From positions 682,001 to 746,000 of the forward strand of contig SEMN01000180.1 of the NCBI GenBank assembly GCA_005408345.1: 64,000 bases of DNA, written 5' to 3'. The notes under the pieces are model-generated. The model did no database searches. It worked only from the letters and a program-made list of their open reading frames with translations, and was not told the DNA's origin. Source of the DNA: Macquaria australasica (lineage: Eukaryota > Chordata > Actinopteri > Centrarchiformes > Percichthyidae). The position numbers and the translations under genes were made by a program. This document shows, piece by piece, positions 23,347-34,100 of the stretch. The number at the start of each line of letters is the position of its first letter. Position 1 is the stretch's first letter.

Positions 23347-25668
23347 CTGGAAAACACAGAGGGAGGGGAGAGGTGTAAGAACAGGCAAACGCTGTATTGC
23401 TCAGAAACCTGTTGGACTGCACTGACAACTTTTAACTATAAATACTTGACACCAAAGGGACAAATGATTGAAAAAGTCCATGTTGAGTCCAGTTCCCTCA
23501 CTGCATGATGGGGTACAGGCGGCATTTCAATTTTAAAGCAAGACAGTGTAACTTTTGAAGAAATAACTAATTCATCCTCTTACAAGAGAAAAACTGAATT
23601 CATAAGCAATGAAACACACCGTAGCTCAGTTCAACACACTCGGGGGTTTTGCTGCTGCAGCCTTAGGCCTACTTGGTCTGGTATGACCAGTACGGTGGCT
23701 AATGTTAGCTAATGTTAACAGACTTTTGCTGATATTGTCTTGTAACCAACATTATTGAGAAAGTTTGCTGACTTTTAAGATTCTTTGCTATCGTTAGGCT
23801 ACACTACGTTTTAGCATTTTCTGTCGTCCTGTAATTACCACTTGTGGCTGCAGTGGCCGCTGTTCAGCAAAGATTCATCGCTTCTTGTGGGCAGTCGAGT
23901 GTTTGTGTTTACCGCCAGAATCACATTTGGGCAAATAAGGCAAACCGAATGCATCTCAGTCAGTGGGGATAGGATGCTGTTTTCTATTGTATTGTGGAAT
24001 TGTGATTTGGACTCAAAAGTGAGCCGGCAGCTTCAAAGATGCATCAAAAACCTGGTTTCAACATTTAAAAAGTTGTTAAATTTTAATCTGACCTACTGTA
24101 ACCTCTGAATGTATGTTAAAGATTTTATTGTACAATTAACACTTTTTTCTGATTATTATTCTTTATTGCACATACAGCCTCAAGGGGATGCCGTCCTGCC
24201 TTCGTTGCACATTTCAAATTCAAACTTTTGAATCTTGTAAACCATTTCAGTTTTGCTGCAGCTGAATGCTCAGAAAAATTAGTACATTAGAACATTAGTA
24301 GTTGTAGGTAGTGGAAGAAGTATTCATATCTTTTATTTACGTAAAAGCAGAAATACCACTGTGCAGAAATACTGTGTTACAAGTTAAAGTCCTGCTTTCA
24401 AAATTTTACTTAAGAAAAGTACAAAGTATTAACATTAATATATACTTATATATTATATTGTGAATTACCCTCCTAGATTGCATTATTAATCAGAATCTGC
24501 TAAGTAAAGCACAAGTACCTCACAATTGTACTTCAGTACAGTGCTTGAGTAAATGAGCTTAGTTAGAAAAATCTTTTTCATGGGGGTTCTGGATCTCTTG
24601 CACTAGGCACAACAAAACCACTTGGTTTTTTTTAGCTTTTTAGAACAACTCTTCAAGTGGAAGCTTACTCCCACCAATCTGAATATTTCCAGTGAGATTT
24701 AGGTGGATCTGTGTAACATGTATTCTCACCCACTGGATTTCCAAACACATTAACCCTAAATATGCCCTTAAATCTCTCAAAATCTCTTCTGTTAGTCTGT
24801 TTTGAACCCCCTTGCCAGTCAGCCTGAGGTAAATCACTGTCCAGGTGTCCTCCGTTCTGTCTTACCATGGTAAGCTTCTCCTGGTCCCACAGTGAGCCGA
24901 TGATGAAAGCCACCAGACGTCCCTCCTCGAACCAGCCAAGAGACAGCTCAGGGCACAGGGTGAGGAATTGACGCACCTCGTCCAGGTGGAGAGGACACTC
25001 ACCGGACACCGAGATGAAGGCTGTGTGGAGGAGGAGGAGAGCAAGTGTGATCACAACCAAATATTAGACATTAAGAAGCCTGAATGACAGAGAAATGGGC
25101 ATAAGGTTCCTGACTATGATATACTGAATCACAGCAAGGACGTTATGAAGGCACCTGCACTCCTATCACCTCTGCATTTAGGAAAGAGTTAAATCACCAG
25201 TAACTTCATTTTATAGTGGGTTACGCATCAAAGTAAGTTTACAGATATGGTCATTGGAAAAAAAGAGAAACTTACTATTTTCTGTAAAATTAGCTCATTT
25301 ATGTTAATAAAGGAGGTTATTTTGCCCACAGAGTTATCAGTTATCAGTGAGTGGAGGTGATCTTTTTAGTCAGCATAAATGAAAACATGAACTGAGGCTG
25401 CTGTTGCCTAAAAGAAAGAAAACGTTCCTGTGTGCGTAACTGCGCCGGGAACTGCCCTGGAGTTATTAAGACAGCCAATAATGAGCGATGTAGCCTAATT
25501 CAGTAAAAGTGTCTGCTTACCTTCTCTCTCAATCTCAAACACACTGATGGCATCCTCCGGGCTGAGGGAGCGGAACTCGCTGGCCGGCAGCGTGTGGCGG
25601 CGCCCCTGTGACACCGGAGAGCGCATGTGGAGCGGCCTCATGAACGGCACTGCGCTCACCACCGACAT
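23041..25668 (-). CDS. aanat: aanat, arylalkylamine N-acetyltransferase (AANAT1-type), 3 coding exons
   Basis: Coding exons on the minus strand: 25668-25521, 25020-24866 and 23346-23041; 609 nt, 202 aa (human 207). The enzyme acetylates serotonin from acetyl-CoA, the rhythm-setting step of melatonin synthesis in pineal and retina. Visible marks are the N-terminal regulatory RRHT (T26, equivalent to human PKA site T31), the C-terminal RRNSGC (S200, equivalent to S205, second 14-3-3 site), the HIHVLAVH catalytic strand (H115, H117), the RQQGKG acetyl-CoA loop (126-131) and the general acid Y163. LAVHR and the RGHAFMRRNSGC end resemble AANAT1 rather than pineal AANAT2, which I recall reading LSVHR; the 1a/1b choice is open. 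It converges with rhbdf2 and diverges from ube2o. All key residues are present and the frame is intact. Confidence 0.96.
23347..24865 (-). other. aanat intron 2
   Basis: 1.5 kb with the dispersed repeat at 24300-24560. No further exon is needed, as exons 2 and 3 join in phase 0. Confidence 0.8.
24300..24560. repeat. Dispersed teleost repeat in aanat intron 2
   Basis: It starts with a GTGGAAGAAGTATTCAT-type phrase, contains GTTACAAGTTAAAGTCCTGC and repeated AAAGTACAAAGTA words, and ends near CAGTGCTTGAGTAAATG. This matches a highly abundant fish interspersed element known to me from many percomorph introns. The middle is degraded. Confidence 0.65.
24866..25020 (-). CDS. aanat: aanat coding exon 2
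   Basis: Residues 50-101: AFISVSGECPLHLDEVRQFL, then PELSLGWFEEG and VAFIIGSLWDQEKL, the first half of the GNAT fold. Donor GTAAGA, ends in phase 0 after ATG (Met101). Confidence 0.96.
25021..25520 (-). other. aanat intron 1
   Basis: 500 bp, with no repeat or regulatory motif I can support beyond the splice sites. Confidence 0.8.
25521..25668 (-). CDS. aanat: aanat coding exon 1
   Basis: Residues 1-49 plus one base. It holds the PKA/14-3-3 motif RRHTLPASEF and ends EIERE at a GTAAGC donor (minus strand), phase 1. The ATG at 25668 is the first in this exon and gives the usual N-terminal length. Confidence 0.95.
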
Positions 25669-25852
25669 GGTCTTGTGTTTTGTTTTGTTTTTTAACCTAA
25701 AAGATTTGAAAGTAAAGCAAAGGATAGAGATTTGACTCTCTGGCTGCCTTACTGCTCCTCTCCTTTAACACGAGTATGTCCTGGTCTAAGAGCCTGATCC
25801 GTGCGTAACAGAACTGTGCCAGAAGACTGAGCCGAGAGTGGCGCGCCGTCAG

Positions 25853-25893
25853 TATTTATACCCCCGGTGCGCAGGGGTGGTTGGTTATAATCC
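25853..25893 (-). promoter_or_regulatory. aanat: aanat core promoter: TATA box and adjacent CRX/OTX site
   Basis: On the minus strand, TATAAATA occupies 25860-25853, about 185 bp before the ATG. TAATCC, the photoreceptor homeodomain core bound by CRX/OTX, lies at 25888-25893 on the plus strand, about 28 bp upstream of TATA. A CRE-like TGACGTG lies further upstream (26084-26078, minus) and CCAAT words at 26193-26189 and 26335-26331. Motif matches only. Confidence 0.6.
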
Positions 25894-26735
25894 TGAAGCG
25901 AGCTGGATGACCAAACCCTCCACTCCATCCCCCGTGAGTAATTTGAACAATAGACATAGGCGGTTTAGTCGGGGTCAGGGGGGATATTCTTGTGTTGAGA
26001 ATTATCCTCGTCATGCCACCATCCAACCCGCAGCAGATTTGGATTTTACCGATCATGTGTTGGAGTTCTCACACCAGCACGTCACCGACCTATTATCAAG
26101 AGTAATATCAGGTGAAGCGTTCATTAAAGTGACTCACCTGCGTTACAGAGTGGGTGGTAGATAGAGTTAGAAAACTACGACCTATGTGATTGGTTAACCA
26201 TTAATGTCAGTGTCAATTAATGTTGTCACACCGAGGAGATTGAGTGCTGTCTGCTGGTGTTGCTGTAACTGGGCCATCTTAAGGACTCGACTTTCCACGC
26301 TTCATGTGATTTCTCTGGGGGAAACATTCCATTGGCTGTCCATTGTCCCTTTAAATCGAGTTCACGATCTTTCGACGCTTTATTTTCCAGATCTGTAAGA
26401 GGATTACAGGACGCGTAGGAGTTTGTTTGTCACCTCTTCAGTGTTGTGTTAAGAATTTCAAGTAGCCATTTGGTTTTACGGACAGTTGTTGTCCTCTCTG
26501 ACCAAACATTGCAAAACGTTCCTACAAGATGTAGCCCAGTTTTTAAAATCAGAAACGATAGCAGCAGAGTTCAATGCCATACTGTATTTTCTATATGTGT
26601 AATTTCTATTTAGGTGGCAACACAAACTGACACCAGGAGCAGGTGAACTCCTTGGAAAGGTCACAAGGCTGGAAATACTCTCCATCTAAACACTGAGCTT
26701 TCATTGTGCAAAGGTTTCCCTGATACACTCTTTTA

Positions 26736-26762
26736 AATATATATATATATATATATATATAT
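26736..26762. repeat. (AT)n microsatellite
   Basis: About thirteen AT units between aanat and ube2o. Confidence 0.9.
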
Positions 26763-27177
26763 GAGAAGGTTTCCAATATTCTTGGGATCAGGGGTTTTGT
26801 CAGTACTCTCAACAAGAATTGTGGGTGCTCATATACAGTATGTTTTGTTGGTATTGGGGGCAATAAGAGATCTTTAGTCACAATAAACAGAAAAACAAAG
26901 AAAGAAAGACGCAGTCTTGTTTAGCTAAAATCCAGACAATATACATCAGAAAATATACATGAAGATGTGACCTCACAATTTCTGATATACCAGCCAAAGA
27001 CAATGTCATTTATCTTGGTGTTAAGTCTCCCAAATTTACAGAATGTATTCCTTCAAAACACACAGTGTATTGTACAGAAAATCCAGTCATGTCTGTCTGT
27101 ATTCAGCAACACTCGCCCTGAACAAGGAAATGTCACCATGTTGGAGAACTTAATTGAACAGATTCTCCAGAACAAAA

Positions 27178-27480
27178 CTATCCATCCATTTTCTATACCG
27201 CTTATCCTCTTAGAGGGTCGCGGGGGGGCTGGAGCCAATCCCAGCTGACACTGGGCGAGGGCCCAGCTGACACACACCCAGGACTGGTCTCCAGTCAATC
27301 ACAGGGCTGACACATAGAGACAGACAATTTAGAATCATCAATTAACCTAACTTGCATGTCTTTGGATGGTGGGAGGATGCAAACTCCACACAGAAGGGCC
27401 CCAGCCGGCCGGCGGATACGAACCCAGAACCCTGTTGCTGTGAGGCGACAGTGCTAACCACTGCACCACCGTGCCACCTA
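27178..27480 (-). mobile_element. tRNA-derived SINE-like element
   Basis: Read on the minus strand from 27478, it opens with a Pol III A-box-like TGGTGCAGTGGTTAGCAC and a B-box-like GGTTCGTATCC spaced as in a tRNA head. A family-specific body follows, ending in a GGATGGATAG tail at about 27178. The body phrases (CATGTCTTTGGATGG, CTGGAGCCAATCCCAGCTG on the plus strand) are widespread in teleost genomes. Internal deletions make it shorter than typical copies. I cannot assign a named family with certainty. Confidence 0.75.
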
Positions 27481-27785
27481 AACTATGGTTTATCTTAAAG
27501 AAAGAGACATGGTTTTCTATTTATCACCACGTGAATATTGAGATATGAGATATATTTAATTGTTAATCTCCTCACGCCATTGGAAGCAAACCATCATTTA
27601 ATTTTTTCAAGAATGAAATGTCCAGGTAAGAAACCTGTGTTCAGTCTCCACTAGGTGGGAAGATGAAAGAACACTTTAACAAGCATGAAGTTAGGTTTTT
27701 GTTTGCTTTTTGTTATTAATTAGTTTCTTAGCTTTTATCTTTTGCCACTGTGTATGATTGTAGCTTTAACTGTGTGTTAAATAAT

Positions 27786-27806
27786 TCTCTCTCTCTCTCT
27801 CTCTCT
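27786..27806. repeat. (CT)n run
   Basis: About ten CT units in the intergenic region. Confidence 0.85.
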
Positions 27807-28360
27807 CACACAGCTCAGTTATTGTTTTTTATTTTTTTTATTTAACAATATTAACAAACACACAGACATCTTTCAGTAGCCAGATACATGGTGCATTACT
27901 GTGCAAATAAACATAATTCAAATACATATAAATAATAAGAAATATAAAAATATATATATTTTATAACATATTATAAATATAACATATGACAGCAAAAACA
28001 AATATAAAACGAATATTTACCAACAGTAGTAAAATATTAAATAAGAGGTTAAATACATAGTTTTCATAGCCACATAGTTAAATAAAAATTGGCCACAAAA
28101 ACAATTTACTCTTCATAATACATTAATGTACTTATACTCTTTTTGTTTGTGGTTAGTCTTGAGGAATAGATGAATAAGTCAAATTATAGAGGAAAACTTT
28201 GAAAATGTTCCTTTGTGTATATAAAACACAAAGATGTTACATTCAGATGCAGTTATAATGTCGCCCCTCACATTTACAACAGAATACCCAGTCTTATTGA
28301 ACACAGACTCCTGTGTATCTATCTTCCTTAGACAAGTGCCGCTCAGTGGTGAGAGAGGGT

Positions 28361-28493
28361 ACTGCGTGATGACGCCGTCACACTGGGCTAGTTACGCCGC
28401 TCTCCGTGGCTACGTAAACACGTGCACTTCCCTGCTTCCAGGTTACGGTTTTTTTCATTCCACCGTCAGCATCACTCCCTGACAACAGCAGCG
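28361..28493 (+). promoter_or_regulatory. ube2o: ube2o promoter and 5' UTR, start of a CpG island
   Basis: CpG density rises sharply here and stays high to about 29060, as expected for a housekeeping promoter without TATA. Visible motifs are the palindrome TGACG-C-CGTCA at 28370-28380 (two CRE half sites) and an E-box CACGTG at 28419-28424. The transcription start is not defined by sequence alone. Confidence 0.5.
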
Positions 28494-28916
28494 ATGGCGG
28501 AGCCCGTAGCATCGGATGCGGCGGCCACAACGGACGCAGCAACAGCATCCCCGACCCCGGGCCTCTCTCCCGCAGGCAGCCCGGGCTCGGAGCCTCTATC
28601 CATGGCTCTGTCTCCCACGGCGGACGGCTCCCAGCGGCTGCTCTTCTCCCACGACCTGGTCTCCGGGCGGTATCGCGGCTCAGTCCGGTTTGGCCTCGTA
28701 CGGATGATCCACGGCGAGGAGGATTTTAACTCCGACTCGGACCTTGACGATGGCGGAGGGAGAGGCGGAGGCGGCGGAGGAGGAGGAGGACGAGGAGTCC
28801 CGTGCGGTTCGGACACTGAGAGCGCTGTGGACACCCCGAGTCGGCCTCTCGTTAGGGGATTTGTCCGCGTCCAGTGGTACCCCGAAGGAGGAAAGCAGGA
28901 CATCAGGGAGACAAAG
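28494..28916 (+). CDS. ube2o: ube2o coding exon 1
   Basis: Residues 1-141. An Ala/Pro/Ser-rich start, then GSQRLLFSHDLVSGRYRGSV, the CR1 entry, an acidic patch and a Gly-rich run with nine glycines in a row, then FVRVQWYPEG. The ATG at 28494 gives MAEP against human MADP. Phase 0 at the GTACCA donor. Confidence 0.94.
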
Positions 28917-31156
28917 GTACCACACACCAGCTAACGTGTTAACCGCTTACACTGAGACTGGGTTATTCCCCCAGCCTCACACGAGGGCTGCGTTGCCTGT
29001 TGTGCTTTTCGGGAGAGATGAGTCGACTTGCTAGCCAGTCGGGGACGAGGTTCACCTAGTCCATCTGCCTAAAACGCACAACCTAGCTCGCTAACTGGCT
29101 AGCAATCAAGCACACATGCTAGCTAGCGGTTTAGCTCCCAGCCTCATGTCACTCAGCTGGTGCTGGTGCTGGTGCTGGCAGGCTGAGCAGGGTTGTTAGC
29201 AGCTCTCCGAGTGTAGATGTAAATGCAGGTTCCTGCTAGGAACCTTACACCTGCCGATTAGCTCATCCTTGAGTCAGTTGTAGCTCCTCAACTGGGTGTG
29301 ACTTGGCCCGAGACCAGGCATTGTCAAACAGTTTATATGTCTGAACAGCCACTGTTATTTACTTAATGTCTCAAATACACCTGCATCCTGTCTCAGACTG
29401 GTCCGAGCTGTCATCTACAGGCACAACGCTGCACAGACGGCAGATTCAGTGTGAACATGTGGCGTCTGGTCACTTTTACAGCTGAAATCAGTCTTATCTA
29501 ATTGATTGGTGGATCGGCAGAAGATTAATTGGCAACTATTGATTAATTAAAATGACTAAAATGACAAACATTTGCTGGTTCCAGCTCATTGAGTGTGTTT
29601 TCTCTGTTGTATATCGTTGTGAATTGAATATGTTTGGGTTTTGTGCTCTTGGTCAGACAAAACAAGACATTTGAATCATTAGTTGCACCCCTAAGCCACA
29701 TCATGTCTTCACTTTCAGATTTTCTAGAGCTGCAACTAATTATTAATGTCATTATTGATTAATCTGCCTCATATTCTAATTAATTATTAATAATTTAGTC
29801 AATAAAATGTCAATAAATGACCACTGCCGAAGATGACACCTTGAGTTTGCCTGTTTTGTTATACCATCAGTCAAAAACCCAAACATGTTCATTTTACTGA
29901 CATAGAAGACTAAGAAAACCAGCAAATATTCACATTTGAGAAGCTGGAGGCAGTGAATCTTTGGCATGTTTTCTTAAACAATTACTTAAAGAATTTATCA
30001 ATTACCAAAATAGTTGTCAATTCATTTGTTGTCATTTAAACTAATTGTTTCAGTTCCTTTATGATGACCTTTGGGCCTAGGCTTGTTTTAAACAACCTTA
30101 ATACTGCAGAATGTGAAAGGTATCAATGGCAGAAATATACAAATTCTCACAGCCCAAATAATACTTAATAAACAATCAATTGTCAGTGTACTCGCTGGTC
30201 TTTGTTGTGGAGTTTATTAGTGACGGCGCATGTCTGGAAATAATAATTCACCTGACATTGTTGACCAATTGCAGGTGATGATGGTGGTAGTACATTTTGG
30301 TTGGCTGGGCTTCCCACACAGCAATAGTCCAAGAAGAAGGTTTGAGTTGTCAAGGTAACTGAGTAAACCCCAGAAGCCCCTCAAATCTGGACTATAGACA
30401 CGATGTTAAAAGACCCATTCAGGGTTTTACTCTCTAAAATTATGGAGATGCAGTAACTTAGTTAACCTTCTTCTTGGATCAGTCCTCAGATGTAGAACTT
30501 CATTTTGGTCACAAACCCATTGTTTTGCAAGTTTACAAGTTCAGTGCAAGTTTGGCAACTTTGATTTAATTCATCATCGAACATGAAAGGCATCAGTAAT
30601 TTAGTAATTGCTGGTAAAAGATATCATCGTCCCGCATTGTTCCACTTAGAGACACAGTTGGGTGTACATCTATTGTCCATGGATGTTTCATTGAACAACA
30701 CACTCTTGTATATATATTTTTTTCATTCCACAACTAAATAATGAATTAGATTGTAATTGGTAAAGAAATGGGAAATGTGCTGTCATGTGTATTCTCCAGG
30801 GCTTCTCTAGTTTTCTCCTGGGCTTTGTGGAAAAGGGTCATAGGGTTTAATGGAAGACCGGTCTGGAAAAAAGCTCTTACGGGCTTCTTTTACAGAAACA
30901 GGATGGGACCAGAAGAACCCTGTTTTAGGGCCCCCTGTTGCCTCGCTTTGTCATTTGGGCTAAATGAGTAACCTTCTGGTCCGAGTGTCATTCAACCTCT
31001 GTCACAACAAAGGCTCCATTAAACAATGATGCCGATGTTTACAGACCACGTGGACTGTTAATGCTGTGTCATTACTATTTGGCTCCCCCAAAGGATCTAG
31101 TGTGTGCTAGTGTGCTCATGTATGGACTTCATTCTGTTGTACTCCTGTTAATGTTT

Positions 31157-31194
<38 letters not shown>

Positions 31195-34100
31195 TGTACA
31201 ACAATGGGATTTCTCGTTAGCTTATCTGCGTGCACCACTCCGTCTTAGTGGCATATATCCTGACTGAGAGCATGGTGAAGATTCTAATCAATAATTCATG
31301 ATTACTTCCTGCAGTGTGCAAAGTTGCACATCTTCAAGATGATATTTCCACAAAATTTGGCCTTAATATTTATTCTGCAGCCGGCACCTCAGTTAAAACG
31401 TTTTCTCTCAGGAGCAATCAGTGGAGGGAAAACTGATGCTTAAAATCTGCCACACCTGTCAGGGTTTCTCCGGAGGTTAATAAAACCAGCATTTTCACTG
31501 CAAAACTAGGATTTTGATAGGAGTTTAGAGCACAGCAGCACCCATTAGCATCCAAGAGGATCAGTCTGATGTATTCTTTGTTTCTTTGTTGCTTCCATTA
31601 TAGGCTAATGCGAGAAAATGGAGCCAGATTTTAAAATTGCTCCTTTGCTCTTAACATTTTAACATTTTATCATTTCAAATGTCCCTTTCTGTATGTCTTC
31701 CTGCTTAAAGAAGAGAGGTGGCACCAGAAAGATTCATGAACATACACATGTTTAACATTGCCTGCTTTTTTTTTCGTAACAACCTGGATTGTGCACCAGT
31801 TTGAGGAATAAACAGAGTAGCCAGCTTAAGCTTAATGAAGATTTGTCAGCGTGTAAAACTGAGATCATAGACCACTGGTATTATTTTTGGGCGAGCTGAT
31901 TCAAAAGACGTGTGACCAACTGTGGCTGTGAAAGAAGTTTATCTGCATCTTGCAGACTCCCTAAAAACATCACTACATCACACAAGTGGACCACAACACC
32001 TCTATAAACCAGTTAAAACAAGAACTGAACATTATGACCTTCATGAAGTTAGGATTTATTGCAGGACTGTATTAGACTGAATTAGTTTTAGCTAGCTGTA
32101 CCTAATAAACTGGCAACCGAGTATATATCACATTATATATTGATATTGTGATACTAAATTACATGTGTCATGATATATTATCCATATCACCCACTTCTAA
32201 TACAGAGTCAGTGGAAAGATTTGATCTGTGTAGGATTTGGTGACATGACGAGATTTGTTTACCATCACAGATACTGTTTATATTGAGGTAGCTATCACTT
32301 TGATACCTCTGGGTGTTTTAGGCCATTGTAGGCAATGCTGAAGATCAATGAGCAGGAAGTCTTCGTGGCAATATCAGATATTTTCTGTGATTTTTGCATC
32401 AGTGTTGAGTATTAGATGTGCTGGATTAACACACTCACATTTGTTATTTTAACTATGAACAGCTTCTCAGTTGATTTTCCAGAAAATTTAGTATATTACA
32501 TATACTGTATATCACTAGCATAATCTCAAATTAAATATACTTTGGAGGATTTTATCTGTATTGCTCACGCCAACATCTGAGTGAGTTCAACATATTGTAG
32601 CTTAAGAAAAATGTTTCTGCCTTCCCTGAGCTCTGTGACTCCCCTTCATGAACATACAGTGACATGAGGGAAATGACTACACTGAACTTCCTTCCTAGTA
32701 GGCCTAAGTTTTGTGCTGTCACACAAATGCGCACACAACTCCCTTAATGTGGGTCAGTATAGAGCAAAGTACTGTACTGTCGCTGCATTTGATGTTTGTA
32801 GTAACTGCAAAACTACTTCCACCATCATATTTGAGCAAGTGAAGTACTTTTGATTAAAGCTAGTGTAGCAGCTGCCATCTATAGTCACTTTCTAAGGGAC
32901 TCGGTCATTGACTCAGACTAGCTCGTGTTAGCATCCTCTAAATAGGCTGAAGAGGAAGTGATGGGGTTTAGATCTGCATCTCAGTGCAGATTATGAACGG
33001 GGACACCTCGGTTGTTGCAGTTTGGTATGCATTGCAGTTACTGCTGGTATGGTAGTGAGTCAGTCAGGAACATGCCTGACTTATTTTCATTGCATGCAGC
33101 AAGGCTTCAAAGCGGTAGCATTGCTGGGCATGTACAGTATCTACACTATGGCTCACCTTGAGTGCCTGTAGTAACTTTATCATGGAAAGGTTGATAACTT
33201 TATCAACCTTTCCATTTAATTTTCATATGATTTCATTCCACTAAAGCTAGCTAGATTTCTTCTGCTTCTGAATCTTCACTTTCCCCACTAAAAGTTTGAA
33301 TTGGCTTCTTCTAAACCACACCTCTGGCTTACGTTTCATACTGTCATTTCCTTTGCGGTGTACGTAGGTGCCTGTAACGAGTGCATAGATGCCCACATCA
33401 CTAATTTATGCACAACCTTTGTGTGCTCCTAAATGTATTAATTTAGGAAAAAAGTTAGCGTAGAGCCCTGCAGTGTGGTATACTTACAGTATTGTATTAA
33501 TGTCTGATATTGGATGGTGTACTCGTTGTTTGGTAACTGTAAAACTGTTGCCTTAACTGATCCTTTTCTGCTGTAAATGCACACAAGACCAGCTGCATCT
33601 GAACATCTTTTGTGTTTTGAGAGGAAGGTACAGTAAAAGATATATAATCCTGCAAGGACACGGACACTGCCTGTGGTTTGCCAGTAATTCAGTACTTTGA
33701 TTATGGATCAAGATGATTATTTTCCTCACTGACCTTAAAACTACTTACAGTAGGTGCAGGTTAGTGGAAGGCCTGTTCCTGTTGTTGACTCCACACTGAC
33801 CTCAATTTACACCTTGTACTACATAGAAGAGAGTGAAGACATGAATTCAATAACCTGTATTTGATTAAGAGTAGATAAAACATCAGATGAGTGCAGACAT
33901 TTTGAAGGCCAACATGACATTTAACAGCTGAAGGTGTTGATGAACTGCAGCTTGACACTGTGGTCTGATATGTTGGTGCTATATGCTTCTGTGTAGGTAG
34001 AGGTAGTTTAACATGCAGCCTGTGCGGTGATGGATTTTCTGTACATCTGTGCATCGCAGGGCTTTGGTTACCATGGCACCTGATTTGATTTTCTTCTTCT

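Larger units (their letters stand above)
25894..28360. other. Divergent intergenic region between aanat and ube2o
   Basis: It holds the distal aanat upstream region, an AT microsatellite (26736-26762), the SINE (27178-27480), a CT run (27786-27806), a canonical E-box CACGTG at 27528-27533 and very AT-rich DNA at 27900-28150. No coding exon recognised. Confidence 0.65.

Noticed and set aside
23071..23508. A 145-codon plus-strand open frame
   Set aside because: It lies antisense to the aanat terminal exon and continues into the intron; a shadow of the real gene.
27411..27478. tRNA-like A and B boxes on the minus strand
   Set aside because: The head belongs to the SINE-like element; the cloverleaf is degenerate, so it is not called as a functional tRNA gene.
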